From an uncultured Opitutia bacterium (lineage in GTDB: Bacteria > Verrucomicrobiota > Verrucomicrobiia > Opitutales > Opitutaceae), in NCBI GenBank assembly GCA_937952235.1, contig CALFZM010000079.1, positions 1 to 24,786 on the forward strand: DNA of 24,786 nt. Reading direction: 5' to 3'. The notes beneath the pieces were generated by a model. The model was not told the DNA's origin, made no database searches, and worked only from the letters and a program-made list of their open reading frames with translations. The translations under genes were made by a program, and so were the position numbers. Of this stretch, positions 7,969-14,073 are shown one piece after another (position 1 is the first letter of the stretch; each line of letters opens with the position of its first letter).

Positions 7969-9369
7969 ATGAGCTTTGCCGCCCTCGACCGCCGTCGCTT
8001 CCTTCAAGGTTCTCTGGCCGCCGCTTCGGCCTCGCTGCTGCCCGGTCGTGCCGGCGCCGCGGAGGTCCATCGCGTCACCGCCGGCGCGCTGCAGATCGCG
8101 CCGTTTCGGTTCGATGTGACGCCGCCCAAGGGGCACGGCTGCTGCGGTGGCTGGATCAAGCCGGTGTCGGATTACGACGATCCGCTGGACGCCGTCGGCT
8201 ACGTGCTGCTGGGTGCCGGGAAGCCCATGGTCTTCTGCGCGATCGATTGGACCGGCGTCTTGAACGGCGCCCATCTGCGCTGGCGGACGGTGCTGGCGGA
8301 GGCCGCGGGCACGACGCCCGACCGCGTGGCATTGCACAGCGTACATCAGCACAATGCGCCGCTCGTGTGCTTCGACGCCGCCGACCGGATCGGTCGTCAG
8401 CCCGACCTGCCGCGGGTCTTCGAACGCGACTTCTTCGACCGCTGCCTCGAATCCTCCCGCACGGCGGTGCAGGCGGCGATCCGGCGGGCGCGGCCCGTGA
8501 CGCACATCGCGCAGGGCGCGGGCCGCGTGGCGGAGGTGGCGGGCAACCGGCGGCTGATGCGCGACGCCAGCGGAAAGGTGACTGCGATGCGCGGCAGCGC
8601 GTGCAAGCTGCCGGAGCTGGTGGCGCTGCCCGAGGGCCTGATCGACCCGATGCTGCAGACGATCGCGTTCTACGATCGCGGCACGAAGGTCGTGGCCTGC
8701 CATTATTACGCGACGCATCCGATGAGCTACTACGGCGACGGCCGCGTGAGCAGCGATTTCTGCGGACTGGCCCGGCGGCGCCGCCAGGAGGACGAGCCTG
8801 GATGCCTTCACATCTACCTGACCGGATGCGCCGGCAACATCGCCGCGGGAAAGTACAACGACGGCACGCCCGCCGCGCGCGTGCGCCTCACTCGCCGGAT
8901 CTACGACGGCATCGTGGCGTCAGAGGCCAGCCTGCGTCCCGAGCCGATCGAGCGCGTCGAATGGCGCACCCGTGAGATCCTGCCGGCATTCAATCCGGCC
9001 ATCACGATCGATGCGCTGGAGGAGCTCATGGAGAAGCGCCGCGACAGCCTCGTCGGGCGCATGCGGCCGGCCTTCAAGCTCGCCTTCATCGCCCGCTGTG
9101 CCCGGCAGCAGCCCTTCGTGCTCGGGGCGCTGCATGTGAACGATGTCTCGTCGCTGTATCTGCCCGCGGAGCCCTTCATCGAGTACCAGCTCCGGGCCCA
9201 TGAACTGGCCCGCCGGCCGGTCGCGGTCGCGGCGTACGGGGACTGCGGGCCGTGGTACATCCCGGTGCGCGAGGAGTATCCGCATCGCGGCTACGAGGTC
9301 GACTACTCGTTCGTGGATCCGTCGGCCGACGCCCTGCTGACGCGGGCGATCCGCGAATTGCTGGCGTGA
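7969..9369 (+). CDS. Tat-exported neutral ceramidase-like hydrolase
   Basis: The 466-residue protein starts with a twin-arginine-type signal (DRRRFLQG at 7-14, hydrophobic alanine-rich stretch to about 31, likely cut after 'GRAGAA'). The mature part resembles the N-terminal domain of neutral/alkaline non-lysosomal ceramidases. It has 'FDVTPPKGHG' (48-57), an HxH pair in 'SVHQHNAPL' (H126, H128), H250 in 'YATHPMSYYGDG', 'TGCAGNIAAGKYNDG' (285-299), E401 in 'LPAEPFIEYQ' and tyrosines in 'AAYGDCGPWYIP' (421-432). These match in kind and order the zinc ligands and oxyanion tyrosine of bacterial ceramidase. Proteins of this class are common in Planctomycetes and Verrucomicrobia, and their real substrate is usually unknown. 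It would act in the periplasm or at the cell surface. ATG 7969 is the only start giving the signal peptide. Confidence 0.8.
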   Translation: MSFAALDRRRFLQGSLAAASASLLPGRAGAAEVHRVTAGALQIAPFRFDVTPPKGHGCCGGWIKPVSDYDDPLDAVGYVLLGAGKPMVFCAIDWTGVLNGAHLRWRTVLAEAAGTTPDRVALHSVHQHNAPLVCFDAADRIGRQPDLPRVFERDFFDRCLESSRTAVQAAIRRARPVTHIAQGAGRVAEVAGNRRLMRDASGKVTAMRGSACKLPELVALPEGLIDPMLQTIAFYDRGTKVVACHYYATHPMSYYGDGRVSSDFCGLARRRRQEDEPGCLHIYLTGCAGNIAAGKYNDGTPAARVRLTRRIYDGIVASEASLRPEPIERVEWRTREILPAFNPAITIDALEELMEKRRDSLVGRMRPAFKLAFIARCARQQPFVLGALHVNDVSSLYLPAEPFIEYQLRAHELARRPVAVAAYGDCGPWYIPVREEYPHRGYEVDYSFVDPSADALLTRAIRELLA

Positions 9370-9549
9370 GGAAGGGAGCTGCAGCGGGAGTCTGACGGCA
9401 GGATCGTGCATTTACGTAGGCTCCGGGACACCGTCAGGATTGCATTGGAGGATGCCGGGGCTTTGCTGGACGTGTAGTTGGTCCTGTTTCGGTTTTTCGA
9501 TGTTGAATCCAGCCTTCAACCTTCCTTTGGCGCGCCCGCGCCGCGCGTC

Positions 9550-9933
9550 ATGGCCTCGATCCTCGTAGTCGACGACGACGAGATGGTCCGCGACGCGCTG
9601 GCCTCCGCCCTGAAACGAGGAGGTTACACCGTGCTCGAGGCGGCGGACGGACGCGAAGCGGCCGCGCGGTTCAGCCGCGAGGCGGTGGACCTGGTGGTCA
9701 CCGACATCCTGATGCCGGAACGCGACGGGCTCGAGACGATCCAGGCGCTGAGTCGCGGGGCGGGATCGGTGCCGATCATCGCGATGACGGGATTCTCGAG
9801 CCGCTCCTCGCTTTACCTCGAAATGGCCCGGACGTTCGGCGCCGTGCGCGTGCTGGAAAAGCCGTTTGAGCTCTCCGAACTGCTGGCGGTGACGCGAGAG
9901 CTTCTCGGCGCAAAGGCGGCGCACGGGAAATAG
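9550..9933 (+). CDS. stand-alone response regulator (CheY-like receiver)
   Basis: The 127-residue protein is one receiver domain with no output domain. The acidic pocket is D8-D10 in 'ILVVDDDEM', the phospho-acceptor is D52 in 'VVTDILMPERDG', the switch threonine is T80 in 'IAMTGFSS' and the conserved lysine is K104 in 'VLEKPFEL'. All residues for phosphotransfer are present. No histidine kinase lies nearby, so its partner is unknown. ATG 9550 (MASILVVDDDE) was chosen over the longer frame at 9478 because it puts beta-strand 1 at the N-terminus as usual. It is the last chromosomal gene before the element boundary 46 bp downstream, and about 180 bp without a gene precede it. Confidence 0.93.
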   Translation: MASILVVDDDEMVRDALASALKRGGYTVLEAADGREAAARFSREAVDLVVTDILMPERDGLETIQALSRGAGSVPIIAMTGFSSRSSLYLEMARTFGAVRVLEKPFELSELLAVTRELLGAKAAHGK

Positions 9934-9949
9934 CCGTCGGCGATCGGGC

Positions 9950-9962
9950 GGGCCGCGGGCCC
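9950..9962. terminator. Small GC hairpin after the response regulator gene
   Basis: GGGCC-GCG-GGCCC forms a 5-bp stem 16 bp after the stop at 9933, with no T-run behind it. This is at best a weak terminator and may be chance in GC-rich DNA. Confidence 0.2.
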
Positions 9963-9979
9963 CGGGATGAGTCAGGAGC

Positions 9980-10007
9980 TGGTGCGAATGCCGGGAGTCG
10001 AACCCAC
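9980..10007 (-). other. Displaced tRNA 3' end (putative attL of the integrated element)
   Basis: Read on the minus strand, this stretch has a T-stem half (GTGGG), a canonical T-loop (TTCGACT), the second T-stem half (CCCGG), the acceptor-stem 3' half (CATTCGC), discriminator A and CCA. The rest of a tRNA is absent: the matching 5' acceptor half GCGAATG and any D- or anticodon arm do not occur in the adjacent bases on its 5' side (10,008-10,080). The outer T-stem pairs are poor (T-G, G-G), consistent with the core ending inside the T-stem. A lone tRNA 3' end with CCA is the usual scar of integration by a tyrosine recombinase. The amino-acid identity cannot be told from this fragment. Confidence 0.7.
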
Positions 10008-10055
10008 GGGATTCGGTTGAGGCTTCAGAGGTGGCGGGGTGAAGGTTCGGGCGGC

Positions 10056-10076
10056 TGCTGGCAGTTTGCTGGCAGT
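10056..10076 (+). repeat. Tandem direct repeat TGCTGGCAGT x2 beside the attachment site
   Basis: TGCTGGCAGT occurs at 10056-10065 and again at 10067-10076, an 11-bp period that places both copies on about the same helix face. It lies 49 bp inside the putative attL. Short direct repeats at this distance are typical of recombinase arm-type or excisionase sites, so an integrase/Xis binding role is likely but inferred. Confidence 0.5.
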
Positions 10077-10089
10077 GTTTGGCGGCGAA

Positions 10090-10494
10090 CTAGCGGGAGA
10101 CGTCGTAGCGGCTGTAGTTGTAGCTGCCTCCACCAACCCATACGTACATCACCGCTCGCTGTAGTGGGGAGAAGCGCAGGCCATCCTCATCGACACATTG
10201 CAGAAGCGGAATCGAGACCGTTTCCCCTGGAGCCGGTGCTTTGGTCTTTGCTTTGAACCCTGAGGGCGGCTGCCCGTTGATGTAGACAACCAGTTCGTGC
10301 CAATCCGAAGTCTGAACGTTCGTGACCTCGAGGCTCGTGGCGCTGGCGCGGACGAGAATTTCGAGCTGCGGAGCGGGCGCGGTGCTAGACTCCTGATTGC
10401 CGAAATAGAACGCCAGCGAGAGAAGCACTGGAGTCGCGAGCAAGAATACGAAGGCAAGGTCCGCGGAGAATTTTTGCGAAGGGGAAGAGTCCAT
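10090..10494 (-). CDS. hypothetical small membrane-anchored protein
   Basis: The 134-residue protein starts at ATG 10494 (MDSSPSQKFSADLAF). An upstream ATG at 10575 would add 27 polar residues before the hydrophobic segment. Residues about 10-27 (LAFVFLLATPVLLSLAFYF) form one membrane segment. The remaining roughly 105 residues would lie outside the cytoplasm and are beta-rich ('EILVRASATSLEVTNVQ', 'HELVVYINGQPP'), ending in a Gly/Tyr-rich 'VWVGGGSYNYSRYDV'. The outer part resembles a small beta-sandwich that might bind a ligand, but I recognise no family. It is the first gene inside the element, on the opposite strand to the main chain, and its DNA is less GC-rich than its neighbours. That fits an accessory cargo gene expressed from the integrated state. 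Confidence 0.65.
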   Translation of the reverse strand: MDSSPSQKFSADLAFVFLLATPVLLSLAFYFGNQESSTAPAPQLEILVRASATSLEVTNVQTSDWHELVVYINGQPPSGFKAKTKAPAPGETVSIPLLQCVDEDGLRFSPLQRAVMYVWVGGGSYNYSRYDVSR

Positions 10495-10580
10495 AAAATG
10501 CGTATTTCCCGCGAGGATACACGAGCCGGGTCGGGTTGACGATTGAGGGGTGTTTACCCTATGCGTTTCTCGCAACCCCT

Positions 10581-10784
10581 ATGATGACAAAGAGCAATCT
10601 TGGTACCCTGATTCGAGCGTGGAAAGAAGAAGAGTTGCGAGCGGCTTTCATGCTTCTCCTCCCCGAGCTTTCAGACGAGTCCCTTTCCCGGTTTGCGCAG
10701 GCTTGGTGCCGGCGCCGCCAACTGCTGCCCGCCCCGCCCTGCGTTTTTGTTCCTCCGCGAGAAGTTGATTCACGGGTGAATTAG
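10581..10784 (+). CDS. hypothetical 67-residue protein, overlaps the convergent regulator gene
   Basis: The frame from the ATG at 10581 reads 'MMTKSNLGTLIRAWKEEEL', followed by a helical, acidic-amphipathic segment ('LPELSDESLSRFAQAW'), then a poor Pro/Arg-rich tail. The first two thirds look protein-like. However, the last 137 bp lie antisense to the C-terminus of the minus-strand gene ending at 10648, whose tail is itself low-complexity. One of the two could be a shadow, or they may truly overlap tail to tail. There is no recognisable domain and no strong ribosome site. Confidence 0.35.
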   Translation: MMTKSNLGTLIRAWKEEELRAAFMLLLPELSDESLSRFAQAWCRRRQLLPAPPCVFVPPREVDSRVN

Positions 10785-11238
10785 GAATCACGCCGTACTC
10801 GGCGCCGGCGGGTTCCATCGATTCGACCAGGTTGCGCAGCTTGTGCAGGAAGTCTGGCCCGGATTGGTGCTCGGCGAGGTACGCGGCCATCTCCTGTTCG
10901 GATGTGAAGAGCGACACCGGCTTCGTGAGATCGACGCCTCGATTGACCGCTTCCAGGGCGGCCTCGAGCAATCGCACCAACGCTCGTGGCTGATTCGTCC
11001 CGTGCTGGGCGAGCGCCGCGCCGAGCTCGTCGGCGATGGTGGGATGAACCGCCTCCGCGAGATCCCGCAGTGCGAGGGGATTGGCCCGGACTTTCGGCGG
11101 GCCGTGCTTCACCCGGTCGATCACGAGATCGGCGACGAACTTCGACGTGTTGCCGTCGTACTCGCTGGCAACGATCTGTTCGGCGGGTTCGACGTACTCG
11201 CCGCTCACCCATCCCGCGAAGTTTTTTCCTGAGGCCAT
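10648..11238 (-). CDS. putative ribbon-helix-helix-type DNA-binding protein
   Basis: The 196-residue protein begins with a short beta-like stretch (FAGWVSGEYVEPAEQIVA) and then 'SKFVADLVIDRVKHG'. This layout resembles a ribbon-helix-helix (Arc/CopG) N-terminus. The middle is mostly helical (residues about 55-150), and the last 35 residues are a basic, low-complexity Lys/Arg/Gly/Ala tail. Its start lies opposite the divergent RHH gene at 11352, with inverted CTAAAAGT/ACTTTTAG boxes between them. This suggests a regulator controlling one or both promoters of the element, perhaps with the role a phage repressor would play. ATG 11238 is used; its upstream sequence shows only a weak AGG. The RHH call is my reading of a short motif and is unconfirmed. 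Confidence 0.6.
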   Translation of the reverse strand: MASGKNFAGWVSGEYVEPAEQIVASEYDGNTSKFVADLVIDRVKHGPPKVRANPLALRDLAEAVHPTIADELGAALAQHGTNQPRALVRLLEAALEAVNRGVDLTKPVSLFTSEQEMAAYLAEHQSGPDFLHKLRNLVESMEPAGAEYGVIPNSPVNQLLAEEQKRRAGRAAVGGAGTKPAQTGKGTRLKARGGEA

Positions 11239-11351
11239 GAGAGGAACCTAAAAGTTTCTAAGAAAAAAGGCTTGCCTGAAATGTCGTAGAGACTTTTAGA
11301 GTCCTAATAGTTCTAAATATGACCTGCGGCGAAACACAGAAGGCAGAGGGG
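11239..11351. promoter_or_regulatory. Divergent control region with inverted operator-like boxes
   Basis: CTAAAAGT (11248-11255) and ACTTTTAG (11292-11299) are exact inverted repeats. GTTTCTAAG (11254-11262) and GTTCTAAA (11310-11317) are related direct copies. This is the most AT-rich stretch of the element's left end. A weak plus-strand promoter could be TTGCCT (11272-11277), a 17-bp gap, then TTTAGA (11295-11300), which would put the right inverted box over the -10. It appears to be the only obvious promoter region for the long plus-strand chain. Confidence 0.55.
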
Positions 11352-11651
11352 ATGAATGTTGGGGTCTGGCTGTCGAAGGAAGTCGCGCCCACGTTCCGGC
11401 GGCACGTCCCCAAGGGTGAAGCCAGCGCGTACGGGGCCCGTGCGATCGAAGCACAGCTGCGGCGTGACGGCCTGTTAGGCGAGGGCGCGCGGGTGGCCGA
11501 CGTCCTGAAGACTGTCCCCGCGGAGCTGGTGCCGCTGCTGATCGAGTTCGCCGAGTTGCTGGCGGCGCGGCAGGCGCGAGGCGCGGACGCAGTGAAGGCC
11601 ATGCTCGTCGCGCTCAAGAACGAAGAGATGGAGGCCGCGGCGGAGCGATGA
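11352..11651 (+). CDS. ribbon-helix-helix DNA-binding protein, first gene of the long chain
   Basis: The 99-residue protein starts 'MNVGVWLSKEVAPTFRRHV', a beta-strand and first helix in the Arc/MetJ/CopG style. A second helix follows ('SAYGARAIEAQLRRDGLL'). The remainder (residues about 45-99) is helical, alanine-rich and may mediate oligomerisation. RHH proteins bind short palindromes as dimers of dimers, which fits the inverted boxes directly upstream. ATG 11352 follows AGAGGGG closely; an in-frame ATG at 11319 would add 11 polar residues but lies inside the control region. The stop overlaps the next gene by 4 bases (ATGA). Likely autoregulatory, by analogy with other RHH genes next to their operators. 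Confidence 0.72.
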   Translation: MNVGVWLSKEVAPTFRRHVPKGEASAYGARAIEAQLRRDGLLGEGARVADVLKTVPAELVPLLIEFAELLAARQARGADAVKAMLVALKNEEMEAAAER

Positions 11652-11974
11652 ACGCGGTCTTTCCCAGACTCCGGAGCGCACTGGGCGCCTTTCGCATTCT
11701 GCGGCGGCGGGCCGAAGAGCTGCGCGCGCCTGGCCTCGCGGTCTGGACGGACGCCGGTGAGCAGAGTCTCACCGCGGCCAAGACGTACGTGACGCGCACG
11801 GCGCATGCGGACGAGGTGGCCGATCTCGAGGCCGCGCGGGAGCTTCGCGAGGGGATCGAGGGGCTGAAGGACGGCAACGTGGATGCCGTCGACCTCGCGC
11901 ACCTGGAGCGTGCGTCGCGCCTGGTGAAGCGGAGTGCCGATCTCGCGCACGATATCGGGGAGGTGGCGTCATGA
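11648..11974 (+). CDS. hypothetical protein (108 aa)
   Basis: This is a soluble, charged, largely helical protein of 108 residues. The N-terminal third is Arg-rich ('RLRSALGAFRILRRRAEEL'). A likely coiled or amphipathic helix occupies residues about 50-100 ('ADEVADLEAARELREGIEGL'). It has no cysteines, membrane segment or recognised family motif. Start and stop both form 4-base overlaps with neighbours, which supports it being translated as part of the chain. Confidence 0.6.
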   Translation: MNAVFPRLRSALGAFRILRRRAEELRAPGLAVWTDAGEQSLTAAKTYVTRTAHADEVADLEAARELREGIEGLKDGNVDAVDLAHLERASRLVKRSADLAHDIGEVAS

Positions 11975-12243
11975 GCCGGCTCACGATCGAGGCCGTGCGT
12001 GAGCGTGCCTGGCGGCAGGGTTGGGAATTCTTCGCCCAGAAGAGGAGAGGTCGGCGGTACGTGGCCCGGCCGGCGCATTGGGTGATCTTTGCTCGGGAGC
12101 AGTCGCCGTGGGTCTTCGACGATCTCGCCGCGGCGAACCGGTTTTTCGATACCGCCGCCGAGCCGGTCGCCTGTCGGGTCGACTACGATGCCATTCGTTG
12201 GGCCCGCACGCGCGCGCGGCGCCTTCAGGAGGTGGCCGCGTGA
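11971..12243 (+). CDS. hypothetical basic protein (90 aa)
   Basis: The small basic protein is rich in Arg, Trp and Phe ('RERAWRQGWEFFAQKRRGRRY' split by a short turn, then 'ARPAHWVIFAREQSPWVFDDL'). Alternating aromatic and polar residues suggest a compact alpha/beta fold, and the basic patches could contact nucleic acid. It has no known signature. It is coupled by ATGA to the gene before and by GTGA to the excisionase-like gene after. Confidence 0.6.
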   Translation: MSRLTIEAVRERAWRQGWEFFAQKRRGRRYVARPAHWVIFAREQSPWVFDDLAAANRFFDTAAEPVACRVDYDAIRWARTRARRLQEVAA

Positions 12244-12536
12244 ACACGCTCGTCGCCATCGGGGGCGTGCCCGTCACGTCGAAGCTCAAGCGCACGGCGG
12301 CTTACGCGGAGCTGCTCTGGCAGCGCTGGCCGCGGGTCGAGGACTGGCCGGGTGTGCTCGATCTCTACGAGGCCGCGGCGTTCCTGCGCGTCGATTACAA
12401 GTCGATCTGGCGTGCATGCCTGGTGGCCCGGACCGACGGCAAGGCCCGGCTCTGCCACCAGCGGATCGGCAATCACTACCGGATCGCCCGAGGTGACCTG
12501 CAGCGATTCGGACGCGTGGAGGCGCGGGCGGCATGA
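12240..12536 (+). CDS. excisionase/MerR-like helix-turn-helix protein
   Basis: The 98-residue protein uses GTG 12240, which overlaps the previous stop by 4 bases. Residues about 41-60 ('VLDLYEAAAFLRVDYKSIWR') form an HTH of the excisionase/MerR type, where 'dl.eAAa.L.v....i...' is characteristic. It is followed by a wing-like strand containing 'RIGNHYRIARGDLQRF', the usual 'g..yRi...dl..f' ending of HTH_17 domains. Such proteins bend DNA during excision or act as small regulators, which suits an element with an attachment site 2.3 kb away. Whether it is a true Xis or a transcription factor cannot be decided here. Confidence 0.68.
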   Translation: MNTLVAIGGVPVTSKLKRTAAYAELLWQRWPRVEDWPGVLDLYEAAAFLRVDYKSIWRACLVARTDGKARLCHQRIGNHYRIARGDLQRFGRVEARAA

Positions 12537-12829
12537 GCGTGGACGAACAACGTGCGCGCGAGAAGTTCCGCCGTGAGGTAGCCGCGCTAGTTCGGGCCGG
12601 CGTCGAACACCACCCGTCCGCCCGATTGCTGCGCGATCCCTTGGGCGAGAATGGAAATCAGCGCGTAGAGATCCTCCGCCACGCGCAGTTCCTCGTGGGT
12701 TCGATTTTTGGTCAGCCCGGCCAGTTGCACGGCGATGGTGACTTGTCCACTCGGGATTGCGGCGACGTCGACGTTGATTTGGACCATCTTCTGACAAAAG
12801 CGGGGATCCTGAAGAAAGGCCAGCCGTGA
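12533..12829 (+). CDS. hypothetical protein (98 aa), competes with an antisense frame
   Basis: The plus-strand frame has 4-base overlaps at both ends (ATGA at 12533, GTGA at 12826) and so fits the chain. The first 25 residues ('MSVDEQRAREKFRREVAALV') read as a convincing charged helix. From about residue 20 the composition gets worse (many Asp/Gly/His, 'GDGDLSTRDCGDVDVDLDH'), while the minus strand of the same stretch encodes a better-looking protein. Either both are real, or this frame is partly a shadow. No family recognised. Confidence 0.45.
   Translation: MSVDEQRAREKFRREVAALVRAGVEHHPSARLLRDPLGENGNQRVEILRHAQFLVGSIFGQPGQLHGDGDLSTRDCGDVDVDLDHLLTKAGILKKGQP
12587..12787 (-). CDS. hypothetical 66-residue antisense-encoded protein
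   Basis: On the minus strand, 12787 to 12587 encodes 'MVQINVDVAAIPSGQVTIAV', then a helix ('EELRVAEDLYALISILAQGI') and 'GGRVVFDAGPN'. The pattern is beta hairpin, helix, strand. Its codons mostly end in G or C, as real genes here do, more consistently than the overlapping plus frame. No good ribosome site precedes the ATG. If real, it is a lone gene opposing the operon, for example a regulator or anti-protein. I recognise no family. Confidence 0.45.
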   Translation of the reverse strand: MVQINVDVAAIPSGQVTIAVQLAGLTKNRTHEELRVAEDLYALISILAQGIAQQSGGRVVFDAGPN

Positions 12830-13422
12830 GCGGGCTCACTCCATTCCCGCTCTATTCGTTCCGCCGCATGCTGCGGGCGCGCGGCTCGAGCTGCGAAATC
12901 CTCGCCGATGAGATCGGTTGCGGCCGCGCGCACACTTCGCAGGTGCTCAATGGCCACCGACCCGGCGGCGACACCTGGGCACGGATCTACGCGGTCGTCA
13001 CCGCGGAAGAGTGGGCGTTCTTGTCCCAGCTGGAACATTGCGCCACGTGGAACAGGCGGCAGCTCGCCGCGGGCGAGACCGCTATGGTGTGGCAGATGCG
13101 GGTGCAGTGTGGCAGCTGCCGCCGCTGGGAAGGCTTTCGGCCGTGCGTGCAGAAGATGGCCCGCAAAGTCACCCATGGGCTTTGCCCCGACTGCTACGCG
13201 GTGGAGATGGCGAAACTCGATGCGCTGATCGCCGAAGAGGTGGGCGCCGACGCGAGCCGGTCGCACTTGGTGCGGACGGAAGCGGGGCTGGCGGTTCACC
13301 GCAGCCCGACCCGCCCGGCGCTGGCTGATGACCGAGAGCTGCCGCAGTCCTTCGTGGAGGGTGACGCCGCCGCCGCGCCAATTCGCTGCGCTCTTGGTCG
13401 CAAAAATCTATCCGCGAGGTAA
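12826..13422 (+). CDS. Cro/XRE-like HTH protein with a CxxC...CxxC domain
   Basis: In this 198-residue protein, residues 12-59 form a lambda-Cro-type HTH. 'CEILADEIGCGRAHTSQVL' holds the two recognition helices and is followed by 'NGHRPGGDTWARIYAVV', a typical XRE ending. A second module has C95-x-x-C98 ('QCGSCRRW'), C107 and C120-x-x-C123 ('LCPDCY'), spaced as in a structural zinc finger. The last 55 residues are a low-complexity tail. An HTH joined to a zinc-ribbon-like domain suggests a phage-type transcription switch or a regulator that also touches RNA polymerase. The start is GTG 12826 (GTGA overlap). Confidence 0.68.
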   Translation: MSGLTPFPLYSFRRMLRARGSSCEILADEIGCGRAHTSQVLNGHRPGGDTWARIYAVVTAEEWAFLSQLEHCATWNRRQLAAGETAMVWQMRVQCGSCRRWEGFRPCVQKMARKVTHGLCPDCYAVEMAKLDALIAEEVGADASRSHLVRTEAGLAVHRSPTRPALADDRELPQSFVEGDAAAAPIRCALGRKNLSAR

Positions 13423-13427
13423 TTGCG

Positions 13428-13850
13428 ATGAAAAAGGCAATCCAACCGACATCCGGCACTCCGGCGCTCGCCCGCCGTTACGTGCCAGCGGCCGACGTCG
13501 CCAGGGCGTGCGGCTTGACGGAGTTTGCGCTCGATACCCGATACCGTCCTGACGACTGGGCCAGCCCACGCGACTTCTACTACGACGGGCGCGCGTACCA
13601 GTACGCGGTGCTGAGTCTGTGGGGCCTGGCCGACGCGCTCGCGAGCGCCGGCCAGGCGGATGCCGCGACGATGCTCCGCGGCTGGTTGAGCAAGCTGCCG
13701 GAGCCGGAGCCGACCGAGCTGCTGCCGGCACACGTCGACCACGTCGACGCCTCGGCGGCGGAACTCGATCGCGTGGCCCAGGGGTTTACGCGCCGGCACG
13801 TCAGCGACCGGGAACCGCGCCAGCACTGGACGGAGGGCCGCGATGAATAG
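13428..13850 (+). CDS. hypothetical protein with an HTH-like N-terminus (140 aa)
   Basis: Residues about 18-38 ('YVPAADVARACGLTEFALDT') look like an HTH of the kind used to read short operators or to recruit primase. The middle ('FYYDGRAYQYAVLSLWGLA') is aromatic and globular, then a helix ('LADALASAGQADAATMLRGW') and a Pro/Glu linker with 'PEPEPTELLPAH'. There is no catalytic motif. ATG 13428 is preceded by a GAGG about 8 bases away. It overlaps the next gene by 8 bases. Confidence 0.6.
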   Translation: MKKAIQPTSGTPALARRYVPAADVARACGLTEFALDTRYRPDDWASPRDFYYDGRAYQYAVLSLWGLADALASAGQADAATMLRGWLSKLPEPEPTELLPAHVDHVDASAAELDRVAQGFTRRHVSDREPRQHWTEGRDE

Positions 13851-14073
13851 CGCAATCGTTTCCGCCCAGCCTCCGGGCGCGCGCGTTGTCGGCAGCGCGA
13901 TCGTCGCTCAGGCGCCGGCCGCGCTGCCCAGCCGGGCGCTGGGCCTGGGCCCGTTCATCGCCGTGCCGGCGCCGAGCGGGTTGGTCCGCCTGGTCGACGG
14001 CGCAGGCCAGGGGCTCGGCGTGTTCGTCAACGAACAACTCGCGCGGCAGACGGCCGCGGCACTCGCCGTATGA
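13843..14073 (+). CDS. hypothetical protein (76 aa)
   Basis: This small, mostly hydrophobic-neutral protein is rich in Ala, Val, Pro and Gly, with a beta-like C-terminal half ('GLVRLVDGAGQGLGVFVNEQ'). There is no signal peptide, cysteine or recognised fold. The only support is a normal start, an 8-base overlap upstream and an ATGA overlap downstream. Confidence 0.5.
   Translation: MNSAIVSAQPPGARVVGSAIVAQAPAALPSRALGLGPFIAVPAPSGLVRLVDGAGQGLGVFVNEQLARQTAAALAV

Noticed and set aside
7819..8811. Upstream extension of glnS to 8811
   Set aside because: It would be antisense to the ceramidase-like gene and does not resemble GlnRS.
9980..10080. A complete tRNA gene
   Set aside because: No D-arm, anticodon arm or matching 5' acceptor half is present.
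10766..10783. ATTCAC..GTGAAT inverted repeat as a parS site
   Set aside because: The arms are only 6 bases and lie inside coding sequence; the classical parS core is absent.
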